Of a stretch of DNA of 64,000 bases, positions 26,101 through 40,117 are shown piece by piece. A model generated the notes under the pieces. The model worked only from the letters and a program-made list of their open reading frames with translations, searched no databases and had not been told where the DNA came from. A program made the position numbers and the translations under genes. Positions within the stretch are counted from its first letter, which is position 1, and the number at the start of each line of letters is the position of its first letter. The stretch is from Rattus norvegicus (Eukaryota; Chordata; Mammalia; Rodentia; Muridae), in NCBI RefSeq assembly GCF_036323735.1, contig NC_086036.1:38190550-38254549 (forward strand), given 5' to 3'.

Positions 26101-27181
26101 TCCTATTGGGAACCTACTGAATTCACCATGATACTTAGAGTCCGTTCCTTAAAATGTTGTTACATATTGAAAAGCACACTCATACAAGCATGTCCCATTG
26201 GGAACTCAGTGAATTCGCCTAGAAATTTTGATTCCATTCGTGAAAATTTTTCTATATCCCGAACAGTCCACTTATTACTACTGAGGCCTATTGGGAACTA
26301 ACCGAATTCACCATGTTATTCAGATTCGGCACACCAAATTTTGATAAATCTTTGGAAGTACGCATATTACAAGAGCCTGCTACTGGGAACTAACTGAATT
26401 CACAGAGAACAGTGTTTCCGTTCCTTAAAACGCTGCTCTATCTTGAATAACAAGCTTATTACATGCGAATCCTATTGGGAACCTACTGCATTCACCATGA
26501 TACTTAGAATCCATTCCTTAAAATGTTGTTACATATTGAAAAGCACACTCATACAAGCATGTCCCATTGGGAACTCACTGAATTCGCCTAGAAATTTTGA
26601 TTCCATTCGTGAAAATTTTTCTATATCCCGAACAGTCCACTTATTACTACTGCGGCCTATGGGAACTAACCGAATTCACCATGTTACTCAGATTCGGCAC
26701 ACCAAATTTTGATAAATCTTTGGAAGTACGCATATTACAAGAGCCTGCTACTGGGAACTAACTGAATTCACAGAGAAACAGTGTTTCCGTTCCTTAAAAC
26801 GCTGCTCTATCTTGAATAACAAGCTTATTACATGCGAATCCTATTGGGAACCTACTGAATTCACCATGATACTTAGAGTCCGTTCCTTAAAATGTTGTTA
26901 CATATTGAAAAGCACACTCATACAAGCATGTCCCATTGGGAACTCACTGAATTCGCCTAGACATTTTGATTCCATTCGTGAAAATTTTTCTATATCCCGA
27001 ACAGTCCACTTATTACTACTGCGGCCTATTGGGAACTAACCGAATTCACCATGTTACTCAGAACCGGCACACCAAATTTTGATAAATCTTTAGAAGTACG
27101 CATATTACAAGAGCCTGCTACTGGGAACTAACTGAATTCACAGAGAAACAGTGTTTCCGTACCTTAAAACGCTGCTCTATC
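23115..27181 (+). repeat. 11-unit block, copy 1: o-H-E-V-T-H-F-o-V-T-H
   Basis: Unit starts are 23115, 23485, 23855, 24225, 24594, 24964, 25334, 25704, 26074, 26443 and 26812. The first eight recur at 27,182-30,139, shifted by 4,066-4,067. The F unit at 25,334 carries gaattcgactag, ccgctcc and ggccttttggg, shared with its partner at 29,400. The unit at 25,704 has lost its HindIII site (aaactt at 25,713), as has its partner. The V-T-H trio at 26,074 is an extra copy of the trio at 24,225. Its T unit has ggcctatggg (1-bp loss), like 28,661. Confidence 0.9.
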
Positions 27182-30139
27182 TTGAATAACAAGCTTATTA
27201 CATGCGAATCCTATTGGGAACCTACTGAATTCACCATGATACTTAGAGTCCGTTCCTTAAAATGTTGTTACATATTGAAAAGCACACTCACACAAGCATG
27301 TCCCATTGGGAACTCACTGAATTCGCCTAGAAATTTTGATTCCATTCGTGAAAATTTTTCTATATCCCGAACAGTCCACTTATTACTACTGCGGCCTATT
27401 GGGAACTAACCGAATTCACCATGTTACTCAGATTCGGCACACCAAATTTTGATAAATCTTTAGAATTGCGCATATTACAAGAGCCTGCTACTGGGAACTA
27501 ACTGAATTCACAGAGAAACAGTGTTTCCGTTCCTTAAAACGTTGCTCTATCTTGAATAACAAGCTTATTACATGCGAATCCTATTGGGAACCTACTGAAT
27601 TCACCATGATACTTAGAGTCCGTTCCTTAAAATGTTGTTACATATTGAAAAGCACACTCATACAAGCATGTCCCATTGGGAACTCACTGAATTCGCCTAG
27701 ACATTTTGATTCCATTCGTGAAAATTTTTCTATATCCCGAACAGTCCACTTATTACTACTGCGGCCTATTGGGAACTAACCGAATTCACCATGTTACTCA
27801 GATTCGGCACACCAAATTTTGATAAATCTTTAGAAGTACGCATATTACAAGAGCCTGCTACTGGGAACTAACTGAATTCACAGAGAAACAGTGTTTCCGT
27901 TCCCTAAAACGCTGCTCTATCTTGAATAACAAGCTTATTACATGCGAATCCTATTGGGAAACTACAGAATTCACCATGATACTTAGAGTCCGTTCCTTAA
28001 AATGTTCTTACATATTGAAAAGCACACTCATACAAGTGTGTCCCTTTGGGAACTCACTGAATTCGCCTAGAAATTTTGATTCCATTCGTGAAAATTTTTC
28101 TATATCCCGAACAGTCCACTTATTACTACTGCGGCCTATTGGGAACTAACCGAATTCACCATGTTACTCAGATTCGGCACACCAAATTTTGATAAATCTT
28201 TAGAAGTACGCATATTACAAGAGCCTGCTACTGGGAACTAACTGAATTCACAGAGAAACAGTGTTTCCGTTCCTTAAAACATTGCTCTATCTTGAATAAC
28301 AAGCTTATTACATGCGAATCCTATTGGGAACCTACTGAATTCACCATGATACTTAGAGTCCGTTCCTTAAAATGTTGTTACATATTGAAAAGCACACTCA
28401 TACAAGCATGTCCCATTGGGAACTCAGTGAATTCGCCTAGAAATTTTGATTCCATTCGTGAAAATTTTTCTATATCCCGAACAGTCCACTTATTACTACT
28501 GAGGCCTATTGGGAACTAACCGAATTCACCATGTTATTCAGATTCGGCACACCAAATTTTGATAAATCTTTGGAAGTACGCATATTACAAGAGCCTGCTA
28601 CTGGGAACTAACTGAATTCACAGAGAACAGTGTTTCCGTTCCTTAAAACGCTGCTCTATCTTGAATAACAAGCTTATTACATGCGAATCCTATTGGGAAC
28701 CTACTGCATTCACCATGATACTTAGAATCCATTCCTTAAAATGTTGTTACATATTGAAAAGCACACTCATACAAGCATGTCCCATTGGGAACTCACTGAA
28801 TTCGCCTAGAAATTTTGATTCCATTCGTGAAAATTTTTCTATATCCCGAACAGTCCACTTATTACTACTGCGGCCTATGGGAACTAACCGAATTCACCAT
28901 GTTACTCAGATTCGGCACACCAAATTTTGATAAATCTTTGGAAGTACGCATATTACAAGAGCCTGCTACTGGGAACTAACTGAATTCACAGAGAAACAGT
29001 GTTTCCGTTCCTTAAAACGCTGCTCTATCTTGAATAACAAGCTTATTACATGCGAATCCTATTGGGAACCTACTGAATTCACCATGATACTTAGAGTCCG
29101 TTCCTTAAAATGTTGTTACATATTGAAAAGCACACTCATACAAGCATGTCCCATTGGGAACTCACTGAATTCGCCTAGACATTTTGATTCCATTCGTGAA
29201 AATTTTTCTATATCCCGAACAGTCCACTTATTACTACTGCGGCCTATTGGGAACTAACCGAATTCACCATGTTACTCAGAACCGGCACACCAAATTTTGA
29301 TAAATCTTTAGAAGTACGCATATTACAAGAGCCTGCTACTGGGAACTAACTGAATTCACAGAGAAACAGTGTTTCCGTACCTTAAAACGCTGCTCTATCT
29401 TGAATAACAAGCTTATTACATGCGAATCCTATTGGGAACCTACTGAATTCACCATGATACTTAGAGTCCGCTCCTTAAAATGTTGTTACATATTGAAAAG
29501 CACACTCATACAAGCGTGTCCCTTTGGGAACTCACTGAATTCGACTAGAAATTTTGATTCCATTCGTGAAAATTTTTCTATATCCCGAACAGTCCACTTA
29601 TTACTACTGCGGCCTTTTGGGAACTAACCGAATTCACCATGTTACTCAGAACCGGCACACCAAATTTTGATAAATCTTTAGAAGTACGCATATTACAAGA
29701 GCCTGCTACTGGGAACTAACTGAATTCACAGAGAAACAGTGTTTCCGTTCCTAAAAAAGCTGCTCTATCTTGAATAACAAACTTATTACATGCGAATCCT
29801 ATTGGGAACCTACTGAATTCACCATGATACTTAGAGTCCGTTCCTTAAAATGTTGTTACATATTGAAAAGCACACTCACACAAGCATGTCCCATTGGGAA
29901 CTCACTGAATTCGCCTAGAAATTTTGATTCCATTCGTGAAAATTTTTCTATATCCCGAACAGTCCACTTATTACTACTGCGGCCTATTGGGAACTAACCG
30001 AATTCACCATGTTACTCAGATTCGGCACACCAAATTTTGATACATCTTTAGAAGTACGCATATTACAAGAGCCTGCTACTGGGAACTAACTGAATTCACA
30101 GAGAAACAGTGTTTCCGTACCTTAAAACGCTGCTCTATC
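27182..30139 (+). repeat. 11-unit block, copy 2, first 8 units: o-H-E-V-T-H-F-o
   Basis: Unit starts are 27182, 27552, 27922, 28292, 28661, 29030, 29400 and 29770. It is nearly identical to the first eight units of copy 1. The unit at 27,182 has tagaattgcg at 27,461, found again only at 36,701, exactly 9,240 bp further on. The match with copy 1 breaks down in the D quarter of the unit at 29,770, where copy 1 has ccgttcc/aaaacattgc and copy 2 has ccgtacc/aaaacgctgc. The unit at 29,770 also has tacatc for aaatc in C. Confidence 0.9.
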
Positions 30140-32356
30140 TTGAATAACAAGCTTATTACATGCGAATCCTATTGGGAACCTACTTAATTCACCATGATAC
30201 TTAGAGTCCGTTCGTTAAAATGTTGTTACATATTGAAAAGCACACTCATACAAGCATGTCCCATTGGGAACTCACTGAATTCGCCTAGAAATTTTGATTC
30301 CATTCGTGAAAATTTTTCTATATCCCGAACAGTCCACTTATTACTACTGCGGCCTATTGGGACTAACCGAATTCACTATGTTACTCAGATTCGGCACACC
30401 AAATTTTGATAAATCTTTGGAAGTACGCATATTACAAGAGCCTGCTACTGGGAACTAACTGAATTCACAGAGAAACAGTGTTTCCGTACCTTAAAACGTT
30501 GCTCTATCTTGAACAACAAGCTTATTACATGCAAATCCTATTGGGAACCTACTGAATTCACCATGATACTTAGAGTCCGTTCCTTAAAATGTTGTTACAT
30601 ATTGAAAAGCACACTCATACAAGCATGTCCCATTGGGAACTCACTGAATTCGCCTAGAAATTTTGATTCCATTCGTGAAAATTTTTCTATATCCCGAACA
30701 GTCCACTTATTACTACTGCGGCCTATTGGGAACAAACCGAATTCACCATGTTACTCAGATTCGTCACACCAAATTTTGATAAATCTTTAGAAGTACGCAT
30801 ATTACAAGAGCCTGCTACTGGGAACTAACTGAATTCACAGAGAAACAGTGTTTCCGTACCTTAAAACGCTGCTCTATCTTGAATAACAAGCTTATTACAT
30901 GCGAATCCTATTGGGAACCTACTGAATTCACCATGATACTTAGAGTCCGTTCCTTAAAATGTTGTTACATATTGAAAAGCACACTCATACAAGCGTGTCC
31001 CTTTGGGAACTCACTGAATTCGCCTAGAAATTTTGATTCCATTCGTGAAAATTTTTCTATATCCCGAACAGTCCACTTATTACTACTGCGGCCTATTGGG
31101 AACTAACCGAATTCACCATGTTACTCAGATTCGGCACACCAAAATTTGATAAATCTTTAGAAGTAGCATATTACAAGAGCCTGCTGCTGGGAACTAACTG
31201 AATTCACAGAGAAACAGTGTTTCCGTACCTTAAAACGCTGCTCTATCTTGAATAACAAGCTTATTACATGCGAATCCTATTGGGAACCTACTGAATTCAC
31301 CATGATACTTAGAGTCCGTTCCTTAAAATGTTGTTACATATTGAAAAGCACACTCATACAAGCGTGTCCCTTTGGGAACTCACTGAATTCGCCTAGAAAT
31401 TTTGATTCCATTCGTGAAAATTTTTCTATATCCCGAACAGTCCACTTATTACTACTGCGGCCTTTTGGGAACTAACCGAATTCACCATGTTACTCAGAAC
31501 CGGCACACCAAATTTTGATAAATCTTTCGAAGTACGCATATTACAAGAGCCTGCTACTGGGAACTAACTGAATTAACAGAGAAACAGTGTTTCCGTTCCT
31601 AAAAAAGCTGCTCTATCTTGAATAACAAGCTTATTACATGCGAATCCTATTGGGAACCTACAGAATTCACCATGATACTTAGAGTCCGTTCCTTAAAATG
31701 TTGTTACATATTGAAAAGCACACTCACACAAGCATGTCCCATTGGGAACTCACTGAATTCGCCTAGAAATTTTGATTCCATTCGTGAAAATTTTTCTATA
31801 TCCCGAACAGTCCACTTATTACTACTGCGGCCTATTGGGAACTAACCGAATTCACCATGTTACTCAGATTCGGCACACCAAATTTTGATAAATCTTTAGA
31901 AGTACGCATATTACAAGAGCCTGCTACTGGGAACTAACTGAATTCACAGAGAAACAGTGTTTCCGTTCCTTAAAACATTGCTCTATCTTGAATAACAAGC
32001 TTATTACATGCGAATCCTATTGGGAACCTACTGAATTCACCATGATACTTAGAGTCCGTTCCTTAAAATGTTGTTACATATTGAAAAGCACACTCATACA
32101 AGCATGTCCCATTGGGAACTCACTGAATTCGCCTAGAAATTTTGATTCCATTCGTGAAAATTTTTCTATATCCCGAACAGTCCACTTATTACTACTGCGG
32201 CCTATTGGGAACTAACCGAATTCACCATGTTATTCAGATTCGGCACACCAAATTTTGATAAATCTTTGGAAGTACGCATATTACAAGAGCCTGCTACTGG
32301 GAACTAACTGAATTTACAGAGAACAGTGTTTCCGTTCCTTAAAACGCTGCTCTATC
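30140..32356 (+). repeat. Six units X-N-F-F-o-o (earlier relative of block P)
   Basis: Unit starts are 30140, 30509, 30879, 31248, 31618 and 31988. With 29,400-30,139 this parallels block P at 40,118, shifted by 10,717-10,718. The unit at 30,140 has cttaattcacc, which loses the A EcoRI site, and ttcgttaaaa, both kept in 40,858 and 51,571. The unit at 30,879 has ccaaaatttgat, gaagtagcat and ctgctgctggg. The unit at 31,248 has ggccttttggg, gaaccggc and tttcgaag. The unit at 31,618 has tacagaattc. Confidence 0.9.
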
Positions 32357-35300
32357 TTGAATAACAAGCTTATTACATGCGAATCCTATTGGGAACCTAC
32401 TGCATTCACCATGATACTTAGAATCCATTCCTTAAAATGTTGTTACATATTGAAAAGCACACTCATACAAGCATGTCCCATTGGGAACTCACTGAATTCG
32501 CCTAGAAATTTTGATTCCATTCGTGAAAATTTTTCTATATCCCGAACAGTCCACTTATTACTACTGCGGCCTATTGGGAACTAACCGAATTCACCATGTT
32601 ACTCAGATTCGGCACACCAAATTTTGATAAATCTTTGGAAGTACGCATATTACAAGAGCCTGCTACTGGGAACTAACTGAATTCACAGAGAAACAGTGTT
32701 TCCGTTCCTAAAAACGCTGCTCTATCTTGAATAACAAGCTTATTACATGCGAATCCTATTGGGAACCTACTGAATTCACCATGATACTTAGAGTCCGTTC
32801 CTTAAAATGTTGTTACATATTGAAAAGCACAGTCATACAAGCATGTCCCATTGGGAACTCACTGAATTCGCCTAGACATTTTGATTCCGTTCGTGAAAAT
32901 TTTTCTATATCCCGAACAGTCCACTTATTACTACTGCGGCCTATTGGGAACTAACCGAATTCACCATGTTACTCAGATTCGGCACACCAAATTTTGATAA
33001 ATCTTTAGAAGTACGCATATTACAAGAGCCTGCTACTGGGAACTAACTGAATTCACAGAGAAACAGTGTTCCCGTTCCTAAAAAAGCTGCTCTATCTTGA
33101 ATAACAAGCTTATTACATGCGAATCCTATTGGGAACCTACTGAATTCACCATGATACTTAGAGTCCGTTCCTTAAAATGTTGTTACATATTGAAAAGCAC
33201 ACTCACACAAGCATGTCCCATTGGGAACTCACTGAATTCGCCTAGAAAATGATTCCATTCGTGAAAATTTTTCTATATCCCGAACAGTCCACTTATTACT
33301 ACTGCGGCCTATTGGGAACTAACCGAATTCACCATGTTACTCAGATTCGGCACACCAAATTTTGATAAATCTTTAGAATTACGCATATTACAAGAGCCTG
33401 CTACTGGGAACTAACTGAATTCACAGAGAAACAGTGTTTCCGTTCCTTAAAACGTTGCTCTATCTTGAATAACAAGCTTATTACATGCGAATCCTATTGG
33501 GAACCTACTGAATTCACCATGATACTTAGAGTCCGTTCCTTAAAATGTTGTTACATATTGAAAAGCACACTCATACAAGCATGTCCCATTGGGAACTCAC
33601 TGAATTTGCCTAGAAATTTTGATTCCATTAGTGAAAATTTTTCTATATCCCGAACAGTCCACTTATTACTACTGCGGCCTATTGGGAACTAACCGAATTC
33701 ACCATGTTACTCAGATTCGGCACACCATATTTTGATAAGTCTTTAGAAGTACGCATATTACAAAGGCCTGCTACTGGGAACTAACTGAATTCACAGAGAA
33801 ACAGTGTTTCCGTTCCTTAAAACGCTGCTCTATCTTGAATAACAAGCTTATTACATGCGAATCCTATTGGGAACCTACTGAATTCACCATGATACTTAGA
33901 GTCCGTTCCTTAAAATGTTGTTACATATTGAAAAGCACACTCATACAAGCATGTCCCATTGGGAACTCAGTGAATTCGCCTAGAAATTTTGATTCCATTC
34001 GTGAAAATTTTTCTATATCCCGAACAGTCCACTTATTACTACTGCGGCCTATTGGGAACTAACCGAATTCACCATGTTATTCAGATTCGGCACACCAAAT
34101 TTTGATAAATCTTTGGAAGTACGCATATTACAAGAGCCTGCTACTGGGAACTAACTGAATTCACAGAGAACAGTGTTTCCGTTCCTTAAAACGCTGCTCT
34201 ATCTTGAATAACAAGCTTATTACATGCGAATCCTATTGGGAACCTACTGCATTCACCATGATACTTAGAATCCATTCCTTAAAATGTTGTTACATATTGA
34301 AAAGCACACTCACACAAGATTGTCCCATTGGGAACTCACTGAATTCGCCTAGAAATTTTGATTCCATTCGTGAAAATTTTTCTATATCCCGAACAGTCCA
34401 CTTATTACTACTGCGGCCTATTGGGAACTAACCGAATTCACAATGTTACTCAGATTCGGCACACCAAATTTTGATAAATCTTTGGAAGTACGCATATTAC
34501 AAGAGCCTGCTACTGGGAACTAACTGAATTCACAGAGAAACAGTGTTTCCGTTCCTTAAAACGCTGCTCTATCTTGAATAACAAGCTTATTACATGCGAA
34601 TCCTACTGGGAACCTACTGAATTCACCATGATACTTAGAGTCCGTTCCTTAAAATGTTGTTACATATTGAAAAGCACACTCACACAAGCATGTCCCATTG
34701 GGAACTCACTGAATTCGCCTAGACATTTTGATTCCATTCGTGAAAATTTTTCTATATCCCGAACAGTCCACTTATTACTACTGCGGCCTATTGGGAACTA
34801 ACCGAATTCACCATGTTACTCAGAACCGGCACACCTAATTTTGATAAATCTTTAGAAGTACGCATATTACAAGAGCCTGCTACTGGGAACTAACTGAATT
34901 CACAGAGAAACAGTGTTTCCGTTCCTAAAAAAGCTGCTCTATCTTGAATAACAAGCTTATTACATGCGAATCCTATTGGGAACCTACTGAATTCACCATG
35001 ATACTTAGAGTCCGTTCCTTAAAATGTTGTTACATATTGAAAAGCACACTCACACAAGCATGTCCCATTGGGAACTCACTGAATTCACCTAGAAATTTTG
35101 ATTCCATTCGTGAAAATTTTTCTATATCCCGAACAGTCCACTTATTACTACTGCGGCCTATTGGGAACTAACCGAATTCACCATGTTACTCAGATTCGGC
35201 ACACCAAATTTTGATAAATCTTTAGAAGTACGCATATTACAAGAGCCTGCTACTGGGAACTAACTGAATTCACAGAGAAACAGTGTTTCCGTTCCTTAAA

Positions 35301-35683
35301 ACGTTGCTCTATCTTGAATAACAAGCTTATTACATGCGAATCCTATTGGGAACCTACTGAATTCACCATGATCCTTAGAGTCCGTTCCTTAAAATGTTGT
35401 TACATATTGAAAAGCACACTCATACAAGCATGTCCCATTGGGAACTCACTGAATTTGCCTAGAAATTTTGATTCCATTCGTGAAAATTTTTCTATATCCC
35501 GAACAGTCCACTTATTACTACTGCGGCCTATTGGGAACTAACCGAATTCACCATGTTACTCAGATTCGGCACACCAAATTTTGATAAGTCTTTAGAAGTA
35601 CGCATATTACAAAGGCCTGCTACTGTGAACTAACTGAATTCACAGAGAAACAGTGTTTCCGTTCCTAAAAACGCTGCTCTATC
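32357..35683 (+). repeat. Nine units T-H-S-L-V-T-H-o-L, matched 22,907 bp downstream
   Basis: Unit starts are 32357, 32727, 33097, 33465, 33835, 34204, 34574, 34944 and 35314. Every unit has a partner exactly 22,907 bp further on (55,264-58,590), and both blocks are 3,327 bp long. The rare string tactgtgaac occurs at 35,621 and at 58,528, which anchors the pairing. The stretch 32,727-34,573 is the five-unit H-S-L-V-T repeat that makes up block Q, here as a single copy. The unit at 32,727 has acagtcatac and ttccgttcg in B. Confidence 0.9.
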
Positions 35684-37161
35684 TTGAATAACAAGCTTAT
35701 TACATGCGAATCCTATTGGGAACCTACTGAATTCACCATGATACTTAGAGTCCGTTCCTTAAAATGTTGTTACATATTGAAAAGCACACTCATACAAGCA
35801 TGTCCCATTGGGAACTCACTGAATTCCCCTAGAAATTTTGCTTCCATTCGTGAAAATGTTTCTATATCCCGAACAGTCCACTTATTACAACTGCGGCCTA
35901 TTGGGAACTAACCGAATTCACCATGTTACTCAGATTCGGCACACCAAATTTTGATAAATCTTTGGAAGTACGCATATTACAAGAGCCTGCTACTGGGAAC
36001 TAACTGAATTCACAGAGAAACAGAGTTTCCGTCCTAAAAAAGCTGCTCTATCTTGAATAACAAGCTTATTACATGCGAATCCTATTGGGAACCTACTGAA
36101 TTCACCATGATACTTAGAGTCCGTTTCTTAAAATGTTGTTACATATTGAAAAGCACACTCATACAAGCATGTCCCATTGGGAACTCACTGAATTCGCCTA
36201 GACATTTTGATTCCATTCGTGAAAATTTTTCTATATCCCGAACAGTCCACTTATTACTACTGCGGCCTATTGGGAACTAACCGAATTCACCATGTTACTC
36301 AGAACCGGCACACCAAATTTTGATAAGTCTTTAGAAGTACGCATATTACAAGAGCCTGCTACTGGGAACTAACTGAATTAACAGAGAAACAGTGTTTCCG
36401 TCCTAAAAAAGCTGCTCTATCTTGAATAACAAGCTTATTACATGCGAATCCTATTGGGAACCTACAGAATTCACCATGATACTTAGAGTCCGTTCCTTAA
36501 AATGTTGTTACATATTGAAAAGCACACTCACACAAGCATGTCCCATTGGGAACTCACTGAATTCGCCTAGAAATTTTGATTCCATTCGTGAAAATTTTTC
36601 TATATCCCGAACAGTCCACTTATTACTACTGCGGCCTATTGGGAACTAACCGAATTCACCATGTTACTCAGATTCGGCACACCAAATTTTGATAAATCTT
36701 TAGAATTGCGCATATTACAAGAGCCTGCTACTGGGAACTAACTGAATTCACAGAGAAACAGTGTTTCCGTTCCTTAAAACGTTGCTCTATCTTGAATAAG
36801 AAGCTTATTACATGCGAATCCTATTGGGAACCTACTGAATTCACCATGATACTTAGAGTCCGTTCCTTAAAATGTTGTTACATATTGAAAAGCACACTCA
36901 TACAAGCATGTCCCATTGGGAACTCACTGAATTCGCCTAGACATTTTGATTCCATTCGTGAAAATTTTTCTATATCCCGAACAGTCCACTTATTACTACT
37001 GCGGCCTATTGGGAACTAACCGAATTCACCATGTTACTCAGATTCGGCACACCAAATTTTGATAAATCTTTAGAAGTACGCATATTACAAGAGCCTGCTA
37101 CTGGGAACTAACTGAATTCACAGAGAAACAGTGTTTCCGTTCCTTAAAACGCTGCTCTATC
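35684..37161 (+). repeat. Four units o-H-o-H, including the most mutated copy
   Basis: Unit starts are 35684, 36053, 36422 and 36792. The unit at 35,684 has a cluster of private changes within about 80 bp (gaattcccctag, ttttgcttcc, gaaaatgtttc, ttacaactg), more than any other copy I examined. It and 36,053 share the 1-bp loss ccgtcctaaaa in D. The pair 36,422-37,161 matches 27,182-27,921 (shift 9,240), including tagaattgcg. The unit at 36,792 has ttgaataagaag at its start. Confidence 0.87.
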
Positions 37162-38638
37162 TTGAATAACAAGCTTATTACATGCGAATCCTATTTGGAA
37201 ACTACAGAATTCACCATGATACTTAGAGTCCGTTCCTTAAAATGTTCTTACATATTGAAAAGCACACTCTACAAGTGTGTCCCTTTGGGAACTCACTGAA
37301 TTCGCCTAGAAATTTTGATTCCATTCGTGAAAATTTTTCTATATCCCGAACAGTCCACTTATTACTACTGCGGCCTATTGGGAACTAACCGAATTCACCA
37401 TGTTACTCAGATTCGGCCCACCAAATTTTGATAAATCTTTAGAAGTACGCATATTACAAGAGCCTGCTACTGGGAACTAACTGAATTCACAGAGAAACAG
37501 TGTTTCCGTTCCTTAAAACATTGCTCTATCATGAATAACAAGCTTATTACATGCGAATCCTATTGGGAACCTACTGAATTCACCATGATACTTAGAGTCC
37601 GTTCCTTAAAATGTTGTTACATATTGAAAAGCACACTCATACAAGCATGTCCCATTGGGAACTCAGTGAATTCGCCTAGAAATTTTGATTCCATTCGTGA
37701 AAATTTTTCTATATCCAGAACAGTCCACTTATTACTACTGAGGCCTATTGGGAACTAACCGAATTCACCATGTTATTCAGATTCGGCACACCAAATTTGA
37801 TAAATCTTTGGAAGTACGCATATTACAAGAGCCTGCTACTGGGAACTAACTGAATTCACAGAGAACAGTGTTTCCGTTCCTTAAAACGCTGCTCTATCTT
37901 GAATAACAAGCTTATTACATGCGAATCCTATTGGGAACCTACTGCATTCACCATGATACTTAGAATCCATTCCTTAAAATGTTGTTACATATTGAAAAGC
38001 ACACTCATACAAGCATGTCCCATTGGGAACTCACTGAATTCGCCTAGAAATTTTGATTCCATTCGTGAAAATTTTTCTATATCCCGAACAGTCCACTTAT
38101 TACTACTGCGGCCTATTGGGAACTAACCGAATTCACCATGTTACTCAGATTCGGCACACCAAATTTTGATAAATCTTTGGAAGTACGCATATTACAAGAG
38201 CCTGCTACTGGGAACTAACTGAATTCACAGAGAAACAGTGTTTCCGTTCCTTAAAACGCTGCTCTATCTTGAATAACAAGCTTATTACATGCGAATCCTA
38301 TTGGAAACCTACTGAATTCACCATGATACTTAGAGTCCGTTCCTTAAAATGTTGTTACATATTGAAAAGCACACTCATACAAGCATGTCCCATTGGGAAC
38401 TCACTGAATTCGCCTAGACATTTTGATTCCATTCGTTAAAATTTTTCTATATCCCGAACAGTCCACTTATTACTACTGCGGCCTATTGGGAACTAACCGA
38501 ATTCACCATGTTACTCAGATTCGGCACACCAAATTTTGATAAATCTTTAGAAGTACGCATATTACAAGAGCCTGCTACTGGGAACTAACTGAATTCACAG
38601 AGAAACAGTGTTTCCGTTCCTTAAAACGCTGCTCTATC
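37162..38638 (+). repeat. 4-unit repeat E-V-T-H, copy 1 (1,477 bp)
   Basis: Unit starts are 37162, 37531, 37899 and 38269. The E unit has ctatttggaaac and a 1-bp loss (cactctacaag). The V unit begins with ATG (atgaataac) in place of TTG, the only such copy, and has atatccagaac. Its C quarter lacks one T (caaatttga). The H unit has ttggaaacc and cattcgttaaaa, the latter shared with copy 2. The same class order without tandem duplication occurs at 23,855 and 27,922. Confidence 0.9.
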
Positions 38639-40117
38639 TTGAATAACAAGCTTATTACATGCGAATCCTATTGGGAAACTACAGAATTCACCATGATACT
38701 TAGAGTCCGTTCCTTAAAATGTTCTTACATATTGAAAAGCACACTCATACAAGTGTGTCCCTTTGGGAACTCACTGAATTCGCCTAGAAATTTTGATTCC
38801 ATTCGTGAAAATTTTTGTATATCCCGAACAGTCCACTTATTACTACTGCGGCCTATTGGGAACTAACCGAATTCACCATGTTACTCAGATTCGGCACACC
38901 AAATTTTGATAAATCTTTAGAAGTACGCATATTACAAGAGCCTGCTACTGGGAACTAACTGAATTCACAGAGAAACAGTGTTTCCGTTCCTTAAAACATT
39001 GCTCTATCTTGAATAACAAGCTTATTACATGCGAATCCTATTGGGAACCTACTGAATTCACCATGATACTTAGAGTCCGTTCCTTAAAATGTTGTTACAT
39101 ATTGAAAAGCACACTCATACAAGCATGTCCCATTGGGAACTCAGTGAATTCGCCTAGAAATTTTGATTCCATTCGTGAAAATTTTTCTATATCCCGAACA
39201 GTCCACTTATTACTACTGAGGCCTATTGGGAACTAACCGAATTCACCATGTTATTCAGATTCGGCACACCAAATTTTGATAAATCTTTGGAAGTACGCAT
39301 ATTACAAGAGCCTGCTACTGGGAACTAACTGAATTCACAGAGAACAGTGTTTCCGTTCCTTAAAACGCTGCTCTATCTTGAATAACAAGCTTATTACATG
39401 CGAATCCTATTGGGAACCTACTGCATTCACCATGATACTTAGAATCCATTCCTTAAAATGTTGTTACATATTGAAAAGCACACTCATACAAGCATGTCCC
39501 ATTGGGAACTCACTGAATTCGCCTAGAAATTTTGATTCCATTCGTGAAAATTTTTCTATATCCCGAACAGTCCACTTATTACTACTGCGGCCTATTGGGA
39601 ACTAACCGAATTCACCATGTTACTCAGATTCGGCACACCAAATTTTGATAAATCTTTGGAAGTACGCATATTACAAGAGCCTGCTACTGGGAACTAACTG
39701 AATTCACAGAGAAACAGTGTTTCCGTTCCTTAAAACGCTGCTCTATCTTGAATAACAAGCTTATTACATGCGAATCCTATTGGGAACCTACTGAATTCAC
39801 CATGATACTTAGAGTCCGTTCCTTAAAATGTTGTTACATATTGAAAAGCACACTCATACAAGCATGTCCCATTGGGAACTCACTGAATTCGCCTAGACAT
39901 TTTGATTCCATTCGTTAAAATTTTTCTATATCCCGAACAGTCCACTTATTACTACTGCGGCCTATTGGGAACTAACCGAATTCACCATGTTACTCAGAAC
40001 CGGCACACCAAATTTTGATAAATCTTTAGAAGTACGCATATTACAAGAGCCTGCTACTGGGAACTAACTGAATTCACAGAGAAACAGTGTTTCCGTACCT
40101 TAAAACGCTGCTCTATC
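38639..40117 (+). repeat. 4-unit repeat E-V-T-H, copy 2 (1,479 bp)
   Basis: Unit starts are 38639, 39009, 39378 and 39748. It follows copy 1 directly. Both copies carry cattcgttaaaa in their H unit, a change absent from the related blocks at 24,964 and 29,030, so the duplication happened after that mutation or the change was spread by conversion. The E unit has gaaaatttttgtat. The H unit's C quarter has gaaccggc, whereas copy 1 has gattcggc. Confidence 0.9.
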
